A stretch of DNA of 64,000 nt from Saccharothrix obliqua (GCF_019375475.1 NZ_JAHXGQ010000010.1:1-64000), one strand, 5' to 3'; numbered from the stretch's first letter, positions 1-9,733 are shown. Notes: a model not told the origin generated them from the sequence alone. A program made the numbers and translations.

Positions 1-93
1 CTTACACGAGAGTCCCCGGATAGTGAAATCGGGGGGTCGACTTCGGCATCTTCGCAGCTAGACGTGGTGCGGCGACCGGAGACGGAGGATGCT

Positions 94-1074
94 GTGCGGG
101 TGCTGCTCTCCCCTCGCCTACGCCCGTGGGGCACGTACGGCCTCCGCCTCGCGTTGGTCGCCGCTTACTACTACGCGGGTGCACGCCTGGGACTGCTCCA
201 GGCGTTGATCAACGACCAGGTGACCCCGCTGTGGCCGCCCACGGGCGTCGCGCTGCTCGCCCTGATGCTCGGCGGGGTGCGGATGTGGCCGGGGATCGCG
301 GTGGCGGCGTTCGTCGTGAACGCGACGCTCGGCGACAGCAGCTCGGCGTTCCTCATCAGCGTCGGCAACACGCTCGGCCCCGTGGTGGCGTTCCTGCTCC
401 TGCGCCACTCCGGCTTCCGGCTGGAGCTGGACCGCACGCGGGACGCGCTCGCCCTGGTCTTCCTCGGCGCGTTCGCGGGCATGGCGGTGAGCGCGACCGT
501 AGGGACGGGCGCGTTGATGTGGGTGCACGCGATCGACGACACCGGGTTCTGGGTGACGTGGTCGGTGTGGTGGACGGGCGACGCGATGGGCGTGCTGGTG
601 TTCGTGCCGCTGGTGCTGGCGTTGCGGCGACTGCGCTTCCCGGCGCCACCGGCACGTGTGGTGGAGGCGGCGGCCTTGCTGGTGTCCATGTCGGTGGTGA
701 TGGTCATCGCCGCGACCAGCCCGATGCGGCTGCTGTACCTGGTGTTCCCGTTCGCGATATGGGGTGCGCTGCGCTTCCAGCACCTGGGTGCGGCGCCGTG
801 CGCGCTCGTCGCGACGATGATGGCGGCACGAGGGGCGGCGGCCGGTATCGGTCCGTTCGCGCACATGGACGTGTTGGCGAGGATGGTGACGTTGCAGGCG
901 TTCAACGGCACGGTGGCGCTGACGACGCTGGTGTTGAGCGCCGTGATCGCCGAGCGCAACGAGGCGCGCAAGGCGATCGAGCGGACGTGCGCGCAGTTGT
1001 CGGAGGTGGTGGCCGCGTACCAGCCGTTGCTGTTGGGCGATGGGTTGCCGACGAAGCGACCGGACGCGCGTTAG
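94..1074 (+). CDS. Standalone MASE1-type membrane sensor protein
   Basis: The 326-residue product is mostly hydrophobic, with roughly eight predicted membrane segments. The TPLWPPTG motif at residues 44-51 is characteristic of MASE1 sensor domains, which normally sit in front of GGDEF, EAL or histidine kinase modules. Here the chain ends in a short charged linker (ERNEARKAIERT) after the last helix, so no output domain is present. I chose GTG 94 because GGAGG lies 5 nt upstream; GTG 64 is a longer in-frame alternative. The stop codon shares one base with the start of the lycopene cyclase (TAGTG), which suggests coupled translation. The ligand is unknown. Confidence 0.8.
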   Translation: MRVLLSPRLRPWGTYGLRLALVAAYYYAGARLGLLQALINDQVTPLWPPTGVALLALMLGGVRMWPGIAVAAFVVNATLGDSSSAFLISVGNTLGPVVAFLLLRHSGFRLELDRTRDALALVFLGAFAGMAVSATVGTGALMWVHAIDDTGFWVTWSVWWTGDAMGVLVFVPLVLALRRLRFPAPPARVVEAAALLVSMSVVMVIAATSPMRLLYLVFPFAIWGALRFQHLGAAPCALVATMMAARGAAAGIGPFAHMDVLARMVTLQAFNGTVALTTLVLSAVIAERNEARKAIERTCAQLSEVVAAYQPLLLGDGLPTKRPDAR

Positions 1075-2159
1075 TGGATGTCGTGGTGGTGGGCGGCGGC
1101 CCGGCGGGTCGTGCGTTGGCGTCGTCGTGCTCGGCGGTCGGGTTGGCGACGTTGCTCGTGGACCCGCACCCGGAGCGGCCGTGGCGGGCGACCTACGCGG
1201 CTTGGGCGGACGAGTTGCCGGCGGGTGCGCCGGTGGCGGTGGTCGCGGCGAAGGCGCGGGCCGTGGCGGTCGGCGCACACCGGATCGGGCGCGCGTACGC
1301 GGTGTTGGACAACGAACGGCTGCGACGGCTGCCCGAGGACGTCGTGGTGGTCCGCGGCTCGGTGGTCGACCGCGGGCGCAACCACGTGCGGTTGGCGGAC
1401 GGGCGTGTGCTGGCCGCGGGTGTCGTGGTGAACGCGGCGGGCTCGACGGGTGGCGGTGCGGCGCAGCACGCGGTGGGCGTGGTGGTGCCGAAGGCGTCGG
1501 CAACACCGTTCGTGGGGGACGACGAGGCGTTGGTCATGGACTGGCGCAAGCCGCCGGACGCCGGCTCGCCGGACCCGACGTTCCTGTACTCGGTGCCGCT
1601 GCCGGGCGACCGGGTGCTGCTGGAGGAGACGTCGTTGGCACGTCGACCCGGCGCGCCGTTGGCGGAGTTGCGGCTGCGGCTGCACGCCCGGCTCGCCGCG
1701 CACGGCATCGCGGTGCCGGAGGGCGAGGAGCGGGTGCGGATACCGCTGGCGGGTCGCCCGGTGGCGGGCGCGTTCGGCGCGGCGGCGGGGATGGTGCACC
1801 CGGCGACCGGGTACAGCGTCGCGGACGCGTTGCGGCTCGCGCCGGAGGTGGCGCGCGGCATCGCGGCCGGAACGCCGGTGGAACGGGTGGTGTGGCCGCC
1901 CGCCGCACGGGCCGTGCACGCGTTGCGGCGACACGGGCTGCGAGTGCTGCTCGGGCTTCACCCCGAACAGGTGCCGAACTTTTTCGACCTATTCTTCCAA
2001 TTGCCGGAGAATCAGCAACGGAACTACCTGGGCGGTCGATCCGACCTGGTCGGAGCGGTGCGGGCGATGGCGGCGCTGTTCGGCGCGGCCCCGCCGGCGC
2101 TGCGTGCCCGGTTGGCATTCCCGGGGCCGGCGGTCAAACGTACCCGAACATCAGGTTAA
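1074..2159 (+). CDS. crtY: Lycopene beta-cyclase family flavoprotein
   Basis: A 361-residue CrtY/CrtL-type cyclase, expected to close beta-ionone rings on lycopene to give gamma- or beta-carotene at the membrane. The N-terminus carries the dinucleotide-binding motif GGGPAG (residues 7-12) followed by the typical WRATYAAWADELP stretch. The family motifs FLYSVPLP and LLEETSLARRP lie mid-protein, and GMVHPATGYSVADALR follows near residue 245. Length is close to family norm. GTG 1074 overlaps the MASE1 stop, and the EAL/GGDEF gene begins 41 bp downstream. No other carotenoid genes (crtE, crtB, crtI) are in the window, so its substrate must be supplied from another locus. Confidence 0.85.
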   Translation: MDVVVVGGGPAGRALASSCSAVGLATLLVDPHPERPWRATYAAWADELPAGAPVAVVAAKARAVAVGAHRIGRAYAVLDNERLRRLPEDVVVVRGSVVDRGRNHVRLADGRVLAAGVVVNAAGSTGGGAAQHAVGVVVPKASATPFVGDDEALVMDWRKPPDAGSPDPTFLYSVPLPGDRVLLEETSLARRPGAPLAELRLRLHARLAAHGIAVPEGEERVRIPLAGRPVAGAFGAAAGMVHPATGYSVADALRLAPEVARGIAAGTPVERVVWPPAARAVHALRRHGLRVLLGLHPEQVPNFFDLFFQLPENQQRNYLGGRSDLVGAVRAMAALFGAAPPALRARLAFPGPAVKRTRTSG

Positions 2160-2199
2160 CGGGCTGGGCTTTCGAAGATCGACCGGGCAGTATCGTCGT

Positions 2200-3903
2200 G
2201 TGCCCGCCTTGCTGGATGACGTTCGCTTCGCCTTCCAGCCGCTGTTCAACCTCCACACCGGGGGTGTCGTCGCGGTCGAGGCACTGGCCCGGCCCCACGA
2301 CGGCAGCGTGCAGGACCTGCTCCGCACGGCTTTCCGCGCGGGGTACCTGGCGAACACCGACGTGGCCCTCGCCTGCCGCGCGATCCGCCACGCCGCCGAC
2401 CACGACGTCCGGCTGCCGCTGCACGTCAACCTCCTCGCGATGACCATCGCGGACAAGCCCGAGCAGCTCGCGCCCCTCTACGGCGCGTTGCGCGACACCG
2501 GCAGGCAGCCGGCGGACCTGGTGGTGGAGGTCGGCACGCCGTACTCGCGCGCGCCGCGCCACCGCGTGGTCCGGGGCCTGGACCGGCTGCGCCAGGACGG
2601 GTTCAGGATCGGGCTGGACGGGGTGGGCGAGGGTGACGCGCCGCTGTCACTGCTGGCCGAGGTGCAGCCGGACGTGGTGAAGCTGGACCGCGAGGTGGTG
2701 GTCGAGCTGCCCGCGGACCCGGCGCGGGTCGCGCTGGTCCAGGCGTTGCTGCACCTGTGCGAGGCGACCAACTCGCAGGTGGTCGCCGAGGGCGTGGAGA
2801 CGGAGGCGCAGCTGGCCGCGCTGCGCCGGGTGGGCGTGCGGCTCGCGCAGGGCAACCTCCTGGCGGCGGCGCAGCGCCGGCCGCGGGTGGACGCGACCAT
2901 CTCGGCCGTGCTCAGCGAGGTCAACGACCCGGAGGCCACCAACAAGACGATCACCGCGCCGCTGCGCCGCAAGGCGGGCCCGAAGGTCACCGACTTCCTG
3001 CACCCGGCGACGACGCTGCCCGAGTCGGCGACGTCGGAGGAGGTGCGGGACGTGCTGGCGGCGCAGCCGACGGTGAACGGCGTGGTGCTGGTGGACGAGG
3101 ACAACCGCCCGTGCTGGACGGTGGACCGCAACCGGTTCCTGCTCGCGGTGACCGGTCCGTTCGGGCACGCGCTGCACGCCAAGCGGGAGGCGGCCCGGCT
3201 CGCGGACAAGCCCCGGGTGATCGGCGCGGACTCGACGGCGCTGGAGATGCTGGACGTGGTCGCGCACATCAACCGGGAGCGCACCAACGACGACCTGGTG
3301 GTCGTGGACGACGAGGACCGCTGCCTGGGCGTGGTGCGGGTGGCGGACGTGGTGCGCGGCATCGCGGAGATGAAGGTGGAGCAGGCCGCCGCGTTGAACC
3401 CGCTGACGCGGCTGCCGGGCAGCGACTCGATCGCCCGCGAGGTGGACCGCCGCATCCTCAACGGCGAGATCTTCGCGGTGGGCTGGCTGGACGTGGATGC
3501 ATTCAAACGGGTGAACGACACCGTGGGGTTCGCGGCGGGTGACGACCTCATCCGCGCGTTGGGCCGGACGCTGTCGGAGGGCGCGGCGGCGTTCCCCGGT
3601 ATCCAGGTCGGTCACGTCGGCGGTGACGACTTCCTGGTGGTCGCGGGCCTGAACGAGGTGGTGCCGTTCGCGGCGGGCGTGCTGGACAAGCCGCTCGACG
3701 CCGAGGGGCACGCGGTGACGCTGTCGCTGGCGACGCTGGTGTGCGCGGCGGGCTCGGCGACTTCCTACCGCGAGGTGTCCCGGCTGCTCGCACCGCTGAA
3801 GGAGCACGCGAAGTCGTTGCGCGGCAACAGCTGGGTGTTGGGCCGGCCGGGCAGCGACCACGTGGACGTGCTGCGTGGCGGCGCTCATTTGGCCGTCAGC
3901 TAG
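2200..3903 (+). CDS. EAL-CBS pair-GGDEF cyclic-di-GMP protein
   Basis: A 567-residue soluble protein with reversed domain order: an EAL domain (about 1-230), a CBS-like pair (about 265-390) and a GGDEF domain (about 398-560). The cyclase signature is intact as GGDDF at 474-478, with the metal-site LDVDAF at 430-435, so diguanylate cyclase activity is plausible. No RxxD inhibitory site precedes it. The phosphodiesterase half keeps EAL (27-29) and AEGVE (196-200), but the usual DDFGTG loop reads DGVGEG (140-145) and so lacks one metal-ligand aspartate. The EAL half may therefore be a binding domain. CBS pairs usually sense adenine nucleotides. GTG 2200 is the first in-frame start next to the EAL fold. 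Confidence 0.85.
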   Translation: MPALLDDVRFAFQPLFNLHTGGVVAVEALARPHDGSVQDLLRTAFRAGYLANTDVALACRAIRHAADHDVRLPLHVNLLAMTIADKPEQLAPLYGALRDTGRQPADLVVEVGTPYSRAPRHRVVRGLDRLRQDGFRIGLDGVGEGDAPLSLLAEVQPDVVKLDREVVVELPADPARVALVQALLHLCEATNSQVVAEGVETEAQLAALRRVGVRLAQGNLLAAAQRRPRVDATISAVLSEVNDPEATNKTITAPLRRKAGPKVTDFLHPATTLPESATSEEVRDVLAAQPTVNGVVLVDEDNRPCWTVDRNRFLLAVTGPFGHALHAKREAARLADKPRVIGADSTALEMLDVVAHINRERTNDDLVVVDDEDRCLGVVRVADVVRGIAEMKVEQAAALNPLTRLPGSDSIAREVDRRILNGEIFAVGWLDVDAFKRVNDTVGFAAGDDLIRALGRTLSEGAAAFPGIQVGHVGGDDFLVVAGLNEVVPFAAGVLDKPLDAEGHAVTLSLATLVCAAGSATSYREVSRLLAPLKEHAKSLRGNSWVLGRPGSDHVDVLRGGAHLAVS

Positions 3904-3993
3904 CCGGACGGGAAGTTCACCGCAACGATGCCTGTGCACCCCTGCTGATCACTCATAGCATCAGGGTGACTACCCACCGCTGGGAGGTCCCTG

Positions 3994-5115
3994 GTGAGCG
4001 AAGTCGACGTCAGCGCCGCACCGCGTCCCCGAACCGGGTTTCACACCGCGTTGACGGTGGGGGTGGAAGAGGAGTTCCTGTTGGTGGACGCCGGTACCAG
4101 GAAGTTGGTGCCGCTCGCCGCGGCGGTCCTGGACCGGGCGGACGGGGTGCTGGACCTCCAGGCCGAGATGACCCGCTTCCAGGTGGAGAGCGCCACCCCC
4201 GTGTGCCGGACGATGGACGAGGTGCGGCAGCAGATCGTGCTGGGCCGTCACACGCTCAGTGCGCTCGCCGGTGAGCACAACGCCCGGATCGTGGCAACGG
4301 GAACACCCGTCCTGGGCGGACATCGCCCGCCGCCGTTGACGGACCGTCAGCGCTACCGCGAGATCGCCCACCGGTACGGCTCGCTCATCGACGGGTTGAC
4401 GATCTGCGGTTGCCACGTGCACGTCGGCATCCCCGACGAGGAGACCGGGGTGCTGATCTCGAACCACCTGCGGCAGTGGCTGCCGGTGCTGCTCGCGATC
4501 AGCGCGAACTCCCCGTTCTCCGAGGGGCGCGACACCGGGTACGCGAGCTGGCGGTACCTGTCGTGGAGCCCGTGGCCGTCCGCGGGCGCGCCGCCGTGGT
4601 TCGGTTCCGCCGACGAGTACCGCGCGGGCACGCGGACACTGCACACGTCCGGGGCGGTGATGGACGCCGGGATGATCTACTGGGACGTCCGGTTGTCCGC
4701 CAGCCACCCGACCGTCGAGGTGCGCGTGTGCGACGTGGCGGGCACCGTGGAGGAAGCGGTGCTGATCGCCGCCCTGGTGCGGGCGATCGCGGTGGTCGCG
4801 ATGTCGGGTGAACCTGCCTACCCGGTGCCGGACCTGCTGCTGCGGACGGCGTTGTGGCGTGCCGCGCGGGACGGCGTGGAGGGCGCGGGGGTGGAGCCGC
4901 GCACCGGGCGGCTGGTGCCGGCCGTGGACCTGGTGCGGGGGCTGGTGGAGTGGACGCGGCCCGCGCTGCGTGCCGACGGGGACGAGGACCTGGTGGTGGA
5001 CGGGGTGGCCCGGCTGCTCGCCGACGGCGGCGGCGCGGCGCGGCAGCGGCGGGCCTACGCGCGGCGCGGGGAGTTGGCCGACGTCGTGGAGATGCTGGTG
5101 GCGCAGACCGTGTGA
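3994..5115 (+). CDS. Glutamate-cysteine ligase type 2 (YbdK-like carboxylate-amine ligase)
   Basis: A 373-residue protein of the GCS2/YbdK family, ATP-dependent ligases that join a carboxylate to an amine. Visible motifs are the N-terminal VGVEEEFLLVD (around residue 24), the CGCHVHVGIPD segment (around 138) that supplies metal and ATP contacts, and ANSPFSEG (around 170). Length matches the family. Actinobacteria using mycothiol rather than glutathione often keep several such ligases, so the true substrate pair is uncertain. GTG 3994 has GGGAGG about 6 nt upstream. It ends 7 bp before the end of the convergent DUF397 gene. Confidence 0.85.
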   Translation: MSEVDVSAAPRPRTGFHTALTVGVEEEFLLVDAGTRKLVPLAAAVLDRADGVLDLQAEMTRFQVESATPVCRTMDEVRQQIVLGRHTLSALAGEHNARIVATGTPVLGGHRPPPLTDRQRYREIAHRYGSLIDGLTICGCHVHVGIPDEETGVLISNHLRQWLPVLLAISANSPFSEGRDTGYASWRYLSWSPWPSAGAPPWFGSADEYRAGTRTLHTSGAVMDAGMIYWDVRLSASHPTVEVRVCDVAGTVEEAVLIAALVRAIAVVAMSGEPAYPVPDLLLRTALWRAARDGVEGAGVEPRTGRLVPAVDLVRGLVEWTRPALRADGDEDLVVDGVARLLADGGGAARQRRAYARRGELADVVEMLVAQTV

Positions 5116-5122
5116 GCCCGTC

Positions 5123-5299
5123 CTATTTCTTGGCCTGGGACAGGAAAGCGGCGAACGAACGCGCCGGGAAGACCAGCGACGGGCCTGGCTGCTTGCTGTC
5201 CCGGACCACCCGACCATCCGCGAGGCACGCCAGCTCAACGCACTGCGGGTCGTTGCCACCGTTGGTGTAACTGCTCTTGCGCCACCTCACCGTGCTCAC
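5123..5299 (-). CDS. DUF397 small protein
   Basis: A 58-residue DUF397 protein. The N-terminus (VRWRKSSYTNGGNDPQCVEL), the VVRDSK motif and the LVFPARSFAAFL ending are all typical of this family, which is abundant in filamentous actinomycetes and nearly always follows a DUF5753 helix-turn-helix gene. Such pairs are thought to act together in developmental or stress control, but the molecular role of DUF397 is not settled. The GTG start overlaps the TGA of the upstream regulator (GTGA), so translation is probably coupled. Confidence 0.9.
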   Translation of the reverse strand: MSTVRWRKSSYTNGGNDPQCVELACLADGRVVRDSKQPGPSLVFPARSFAAFLSQAKK

Positions 5300-6039
5300 C
5301 CCTCCTCGCTGTTGGACAGGGCGGCGATCCCGGCGTCGAGCATCGCCGCCGAATCCTCCTCAGGAGTAGCACGTTCCCAAGCGTCTTGAAAGACCGCGGT
5401 GAACAACTCGGACGCCTTGACGTAGTCACCGCGCAGCGTGGTCGCGACGAACGCGATCGACTTCCCGTCCGCCATGTGGAGGTGGGTGAAGGGGACGCTG
5501 AGCGCGGACACCGTTCCGGCGGACTTGGGCACCAGGCGGAAGCGCACGTTGGGCATGGCCGAGATCTTGCGCAGGTACCGCAACTGGTCGCGCAGCACGG
5601 CCGGTCCCCCGCTCGCGCGTTCGAGTACCTCCTCGCCCAACGCGATCCACAGCCGGGCGCCGTCCGGGCGGATGACGGTGCGGCTGCGCTCGGCGCGCTC
5701 CGCCGCGAGCGGCCCCACCGCGGACGCGGCGACGAGTGGTGACGTGGACAGGGCGGCGTGGGCGTACTCACGGGTCTGGAGCAGGCCGGGGATCTCGTTG
5801 TAGACCATGCGGATCTCCACGGCGAGGCGTTCCAGCGAGAGGTACTGCCTGGCGCGCGGGCCGGGCACGGCGTGGCGGCGCGCGTGGCGGACCAGGACCC
5901 GCAACTCGTCGGTCTGCTCGAGGGCGGGCAGGCACAGGCCGATCATCGCCTCCACGTCCCGCGACGACGGCGGCATCACGCCGTTCTCGATCTTGGTCAG
6001 CTCGGTCGCGTAGAAGCTCTCGGTGGGGAGCCTGCGCAC
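5296..6039 (-). CDS. DUF5753/XRE-family regulator with damaged N-terminus
   Basis: The 247-residue reading frame covers the complete DUF5753 region (for example IPGLLQTREYAHAAL and the FTHLHMADGKSIAFV tail) but only the second half of the XRE helix-turn-helix (SFYATELTKIENG). A well-placed ATG at 6092-6090, preceded by GGAGGGG, opens MADEAVDPVIARFHTA, which looks like a family N-terminus. That ATG is in a different frame from the body, and about ten residues usual for the first HTH helices are missing at the junction near 6040. The annotated GTG 6039 has no clear ribosome site. Either the gene carries a small deletion and frameshift, or the assembly has an error. DNA binding by the product as written is doubtful. 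Confidence 0.65.
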   Translation of the reverse strand: MRRLPTESFYATELTKIENGVMPPSSRDVEAMIGLCLPALEQTDELRVLVRHARRHAVPGPRARQYLSLERLAVEIRMVYNEIPGLLQTREYAHAALSTSPLVAASAVGPLAAERAERSRTVIRPDGARLWIALGEEVLERASGGPAVLRDQLRYLRKISAMPNVRFRLVPKSAGTVSALSVPFTHLHMADGKSIAFVATTLRGDYVKASELFTAVFQDAWERATPEEDSAAMLDAGIAALSNSEEG

Positions 6040-6203
6040 CAGTTCGCCGTGTGGAACCGGGCGATCACCGGGTCGACCGCCTCATCTGCCATGTGCCCCT
6101 CCGGTTCGAATTCTCAGCGCAACCCGTTTGACACGCGGACTGTTCGGTGCGAGGGACATGCGCTCGTCCTGTACGCCGGACATCGCAGGGAGTTGGGAGC
6201 ACT

Positions 6204-6352
6204 GTGTCGAACGCGGTGCTGGAGGTCACGCCGGGGCAGTGGGCGAAGACGGCGGGGTCGAGATGCTGTTCACGCCGCAGGCGTTGGCGAAGCTGGTGCA
6301 CGAAGGGCAGGAGGCGCTGCGGGTGGTCAACGAGGGACGGCCGCGCGGTTGA
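6204..6352 (+). pseudogene. Small unknown gene divergent from the XRE regulator, apparent frameshift
   Basis: GTG 6204 follows a purine-rich GGGAGTTGGGAG and opens VSNAVLEVTPGQWAKTAG. The frame is then lost at the run of four G near 6252-6257. Adding one G restores a 49-residue protein continuing VEMLFTPQALAKLVHEGQE to the TGA at 6350-6352. An alternative is a separate 29-residue peptide from ATG 6263. I do not recognise the family. A strong terminator-like hairpin follows directly. The -35-like TTGACA at 6127-6132 lies between this gene and the regulator. Confidence 0.35.
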
Positions 6353-6370
6353 CCGCGGCCCGCGAACGCG

Positions 6371-6401
6371 CGACGGCCCCTCCGGAGCGGAGGGGCCGTC
6401 G
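6371..6401. terminator. Perfect 14-bp hairpin, likely bidirectional terminator
   Basis: Arms at 6371-6384 and 6388-6401 pair without mismatch around a 3-nt loop (GAG). The hairpin sits between the small plus-strand gene and the end of the SUF operon on the minus strand, followed by a G run rather than a T run. It probably ends the SUF transcript. Confidence 0.75.
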
Positions 6402-6412
6402 GGGGGTGTGGC

Positions 6413-6814
6413 TCAGACGGTGAAGCCCAGGGCGCGCAACTGCTCGCGCCCGTCGTCGGTGATCTTCTCCGGGCCCCACGGCGGCATCCAGACCCAGTTG
6501 ATCCGGAAGTCGTCGACGATGCCGCCGCCCGGACCGCCGACCAGCGCGCTGCGCGTCTGCTCCTCGATCTGGTCGGTCAGCGGGCACGCCGCGGACGTCA
6601 GGGTCATGTCGATCAACGCCACGTTGTCGTCGTCGACGCGGATGTCGTACACCAGGCCGAGGTCCACGACGTTGATGCCCAGTTCGGGGTCGACCACGTC
6701 GCGCATGGCCTCCTCGACGTCGTCCAGCGCCGCCACGTCCGCCTTCGGTGCGGGGGGTTCCGGCATCCCCGCCACGCCGCGGACCACGTCCTCGGTCTGC
6801 TCCGGTGTGGTCAT
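6413..6814 (-). CDS. sufT: Metal-sulfur cluster assembly factor SufT (MIP18/PaaD family)
   Basis: A 133-residue DUF59/MIP18 protein, last gene of the SUF operon, expected to help deliver Fe-S clusters to target proteins. It contains the family core VVDPELGINVVDLGLVYDI and the TSAACPLTDQIEEQ segment with the conserved cysteine; the WMPPWGPEKIT C-terminus is typical of actinobacterial members. ATG 6814 overlaps the sufU stop as ATGA, which fixes this start over a longer upstream reading. About 27 N-terminal residues are Pro/Ala-rich and probably flexible. Confidence 0.92.
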   Translation of the reverse strand: MTTPEQTEDVVRGVAGMPEPPAPKADVAALDDVEEAMRDVVDPELGINVVDLGLVYDIRVDDDNVALIDMTLTSAACPLTDQIEEQTRSALVGGPGGGIVDDFRINWVWMPPWGPEKITDDGREQLRALGFTV

Positions 6815-7253
6815 GCCTGTGCTCCTTCGCTGCGGGCGACCGCGTCCTTGAAAGCCATCCAACCGAGCAGGGCGCACTTCACGCGGGCCGGGTACTTCGC
6901 GACGCCGGCGAAGGCGATGCCGTCCTCCAGCACGTCCTCGTCCGGCTCGATCCGCCCGCGACCCTGCATCAGCTCCACGAACGCGTCCATCTTCTCGAAC
7001 GCCTCGGTCAGCGGCCTGCCCACCACCAGGTCGGTCAGCACCGACGTGGACGCCTGGCTGATGGAGCAGCCCTGGCCGTCGTACGACACGTCCGCCACGG
7101 TGCCGCCGTCCAGCCTGACCCGGAGCGTCACCTCGTCGCCGCAGGTCGGGTTGATCTGGTGCGACTCGGCGTCGAACGGGTCGCGCAGGCCGCGCCCGTG
7201 CGGGTTCTTGTAGTGGTCGAGGATGATTTCCTGGTACATCTGCTGCAACTGCA

Positions 7254-7254
<1 letters not shown>
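6811..7254 (-). CDS. sufU: SufU Fe-S cluster assembly protein
   Basis: A 147-residue SufU, the zinc-containing sulfur acceptor that receives persulfide sulfur from SufS by ligand swapping and feeds it to the SufBCD scaffold. The three expected cysteines are present in NPTCGDEV, GQGCSISQAS and ARVKCALLGW. ATG 7254 shares one base with the sufS TGA, giving tight coupling between the two partner proteins. Length matches Gram-positive SufU and includes the extra central stretch absent from IscU. Confidence 0.94.
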
Positions 7255-8549
<1,295 letters not shown>

Positions 8550-8576
8550 CTACACGAAATCACGACAACGACAACG

Positions 8577-9350
8577 TCAGGCGACGGTCGCCGCTTCCTG
8601 GTTCCCGGTGTACTTCACGTAACCCTGCTCCTCGAGCTGGTCGGCCAGCTCGCGGCCACCGGACTCGACGATGCGGCCGTTGGCGAACACGTGCACGAAG
8701 TCCGGCTCGATGTACTTGAGGATGCGGGTGTAGTGCGTGATCAGCATGACGCCCGCCTCGCCGGACTCCTTGTACCGGTTCACGCCCTCGGACACGACGC
8801 GCAGCGCGTCGACGTCCAGGCCGGAGTCGGTCTCGTCCAGGATCGCGATCTTCGGCTTGAGCAGGCCGAGCTGGAGGATCTCGTGGCGCTTCTTCTCACC
8901 GCCGGAGAAGCCCTCGTTCACCGAGCGCTCGGCGAAGGCCGGGTCGATGTCCAGGTCGGCCATCGCGCCCTTGACCTCCTTCACCCAGTGCCGCAGGTTC
9001 GGGGCCTCGCCGCGGACGGCGGTGGCGGCGGTGCGCAGGAAGTTCGACATGGACACGCCCGGCACCTCCACCGGGTACTGCATGGCGAGGAACAGGCCCG
9101 CGCGGGCGCGCTCGTCCACGCTCATCTCCAGCACGTCCTCGCCGTCGAGGGTGACGGAGCCGGAGGTGATCTGGTACTTGGGGTGACCCGCGATGGCGTA
9201 GGACAGGGTGGACTTGCCCGAGCCGTTCGGACCCATGATCGCGTGCGTCTCGCCCGACTTGATGGTCAGGTCGACGCCCTTGAGGATCTCCTTGGACGTC
9301 TCGTCGGCGGTGACCGAGACGTGCAGGTCCTTGATCTCCAGAGTGGCCAT
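8577..9350 (-). CDS. sufC: SufC ABC-type ATPase of the SUF scaffold
   Basis: A 257-residue cytosolic ABC ATPase that powers the SufB-SufC-SufD scaffold. Walker A is GPNGSGKST, the signature is FSGGEKKR and Walker B is IAILDETDSGLD; the DETDSGLD form is diagnostic for SufC rather than a transporter ATPase. The ATG start lies 50 nt downstream of the ferredoxin gene. The protein is about 10 residues longer than average at the C-terminus. Confidence 0.95.
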   Translation of the reverse strand: MATLEIKDLHVSVTADETSKEILKGVDLTIKSGETHAIMGPNGSGKSTLSYAIAGHPKYQITSGSVTLDGEDVLEMSVDERARAGLFLAMQYPVEVPGVSMSNFLRTAATAVRGEAPNLRHWVKEVKGAMADLDIDPAFAERSVNEGFSGGEKKRHEILQLGLLKPKIAILDETDSGLDVDALRVVSEGVNRYKESGEAGVMLITHYTRILKYIEPDFVHVFANGRIVESGGRELADQLEEQGYVKYTGNQEAATVA

Positions 9351-9400
9351 TGGTGCTCAGTTCTCCTGTGTGCGCCCGCCGTCGCGGGCGCGGTCAAAAG

Positions 9401-9733
9401 TCAGTTCGTGGTGGCGTTCGTCGGCGCGGTGACGTCCACGTAGACGTCGCCGTCGCGGAGGTCGACGGCGAAGACGTCGACCGGTTCGGTGGCGGGCGGG
9501 GAGGACGGGCGGCCGGTGCGCAGGTCGAAGCACGACCCGTGCAGCCAGCACTCGATCCCCTTGCGCGTGATGTCGCCCTCGGACAGCGAGACCTCCGCGT
9601 GCGTGCACAGGTCGCGCAGCGCGTGGACGGCCTCGCCGTCGCGGACCAGGACGACGGGGGTGTACGCGTCGCCGACCTCGAACGCGACCGGTTTGCGGTC
9701 GTCGAGGTCGGACAGCGCGCACACCCGGATCAC
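9401..9733 (-). CDS. Rieske-type [2Fe-2S] ferredoxin embedded in the SUF operon
   Basis: A 110-residue Rieske ferredoxin resembling the small ferredoxins of non-heme oxygenases. The cluster ligands are visible as CTH near residue 43 and CWLH about 17 residues later. Its place between sufD and sufC is a recurrent actinobacterial arrangement and suggests it supplies electrons for cluster assembly, although this role is inferred. GTG 9733 overlaps the sufD stop (GTGA). The stop lies in a stretch ending 50 bp before sufC. Confidence 0.88.
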   Translation of the reverse strand: MIRVCALSDLDDRKPVAFEVGDAYTPVVLVRDGEAVHALRDLCTHAEVSLSEGDITRKGIECWLHGSCFDLRTGRPSSPPATEPVDVFAVDLRDGDVYVDVTAPTNATTN

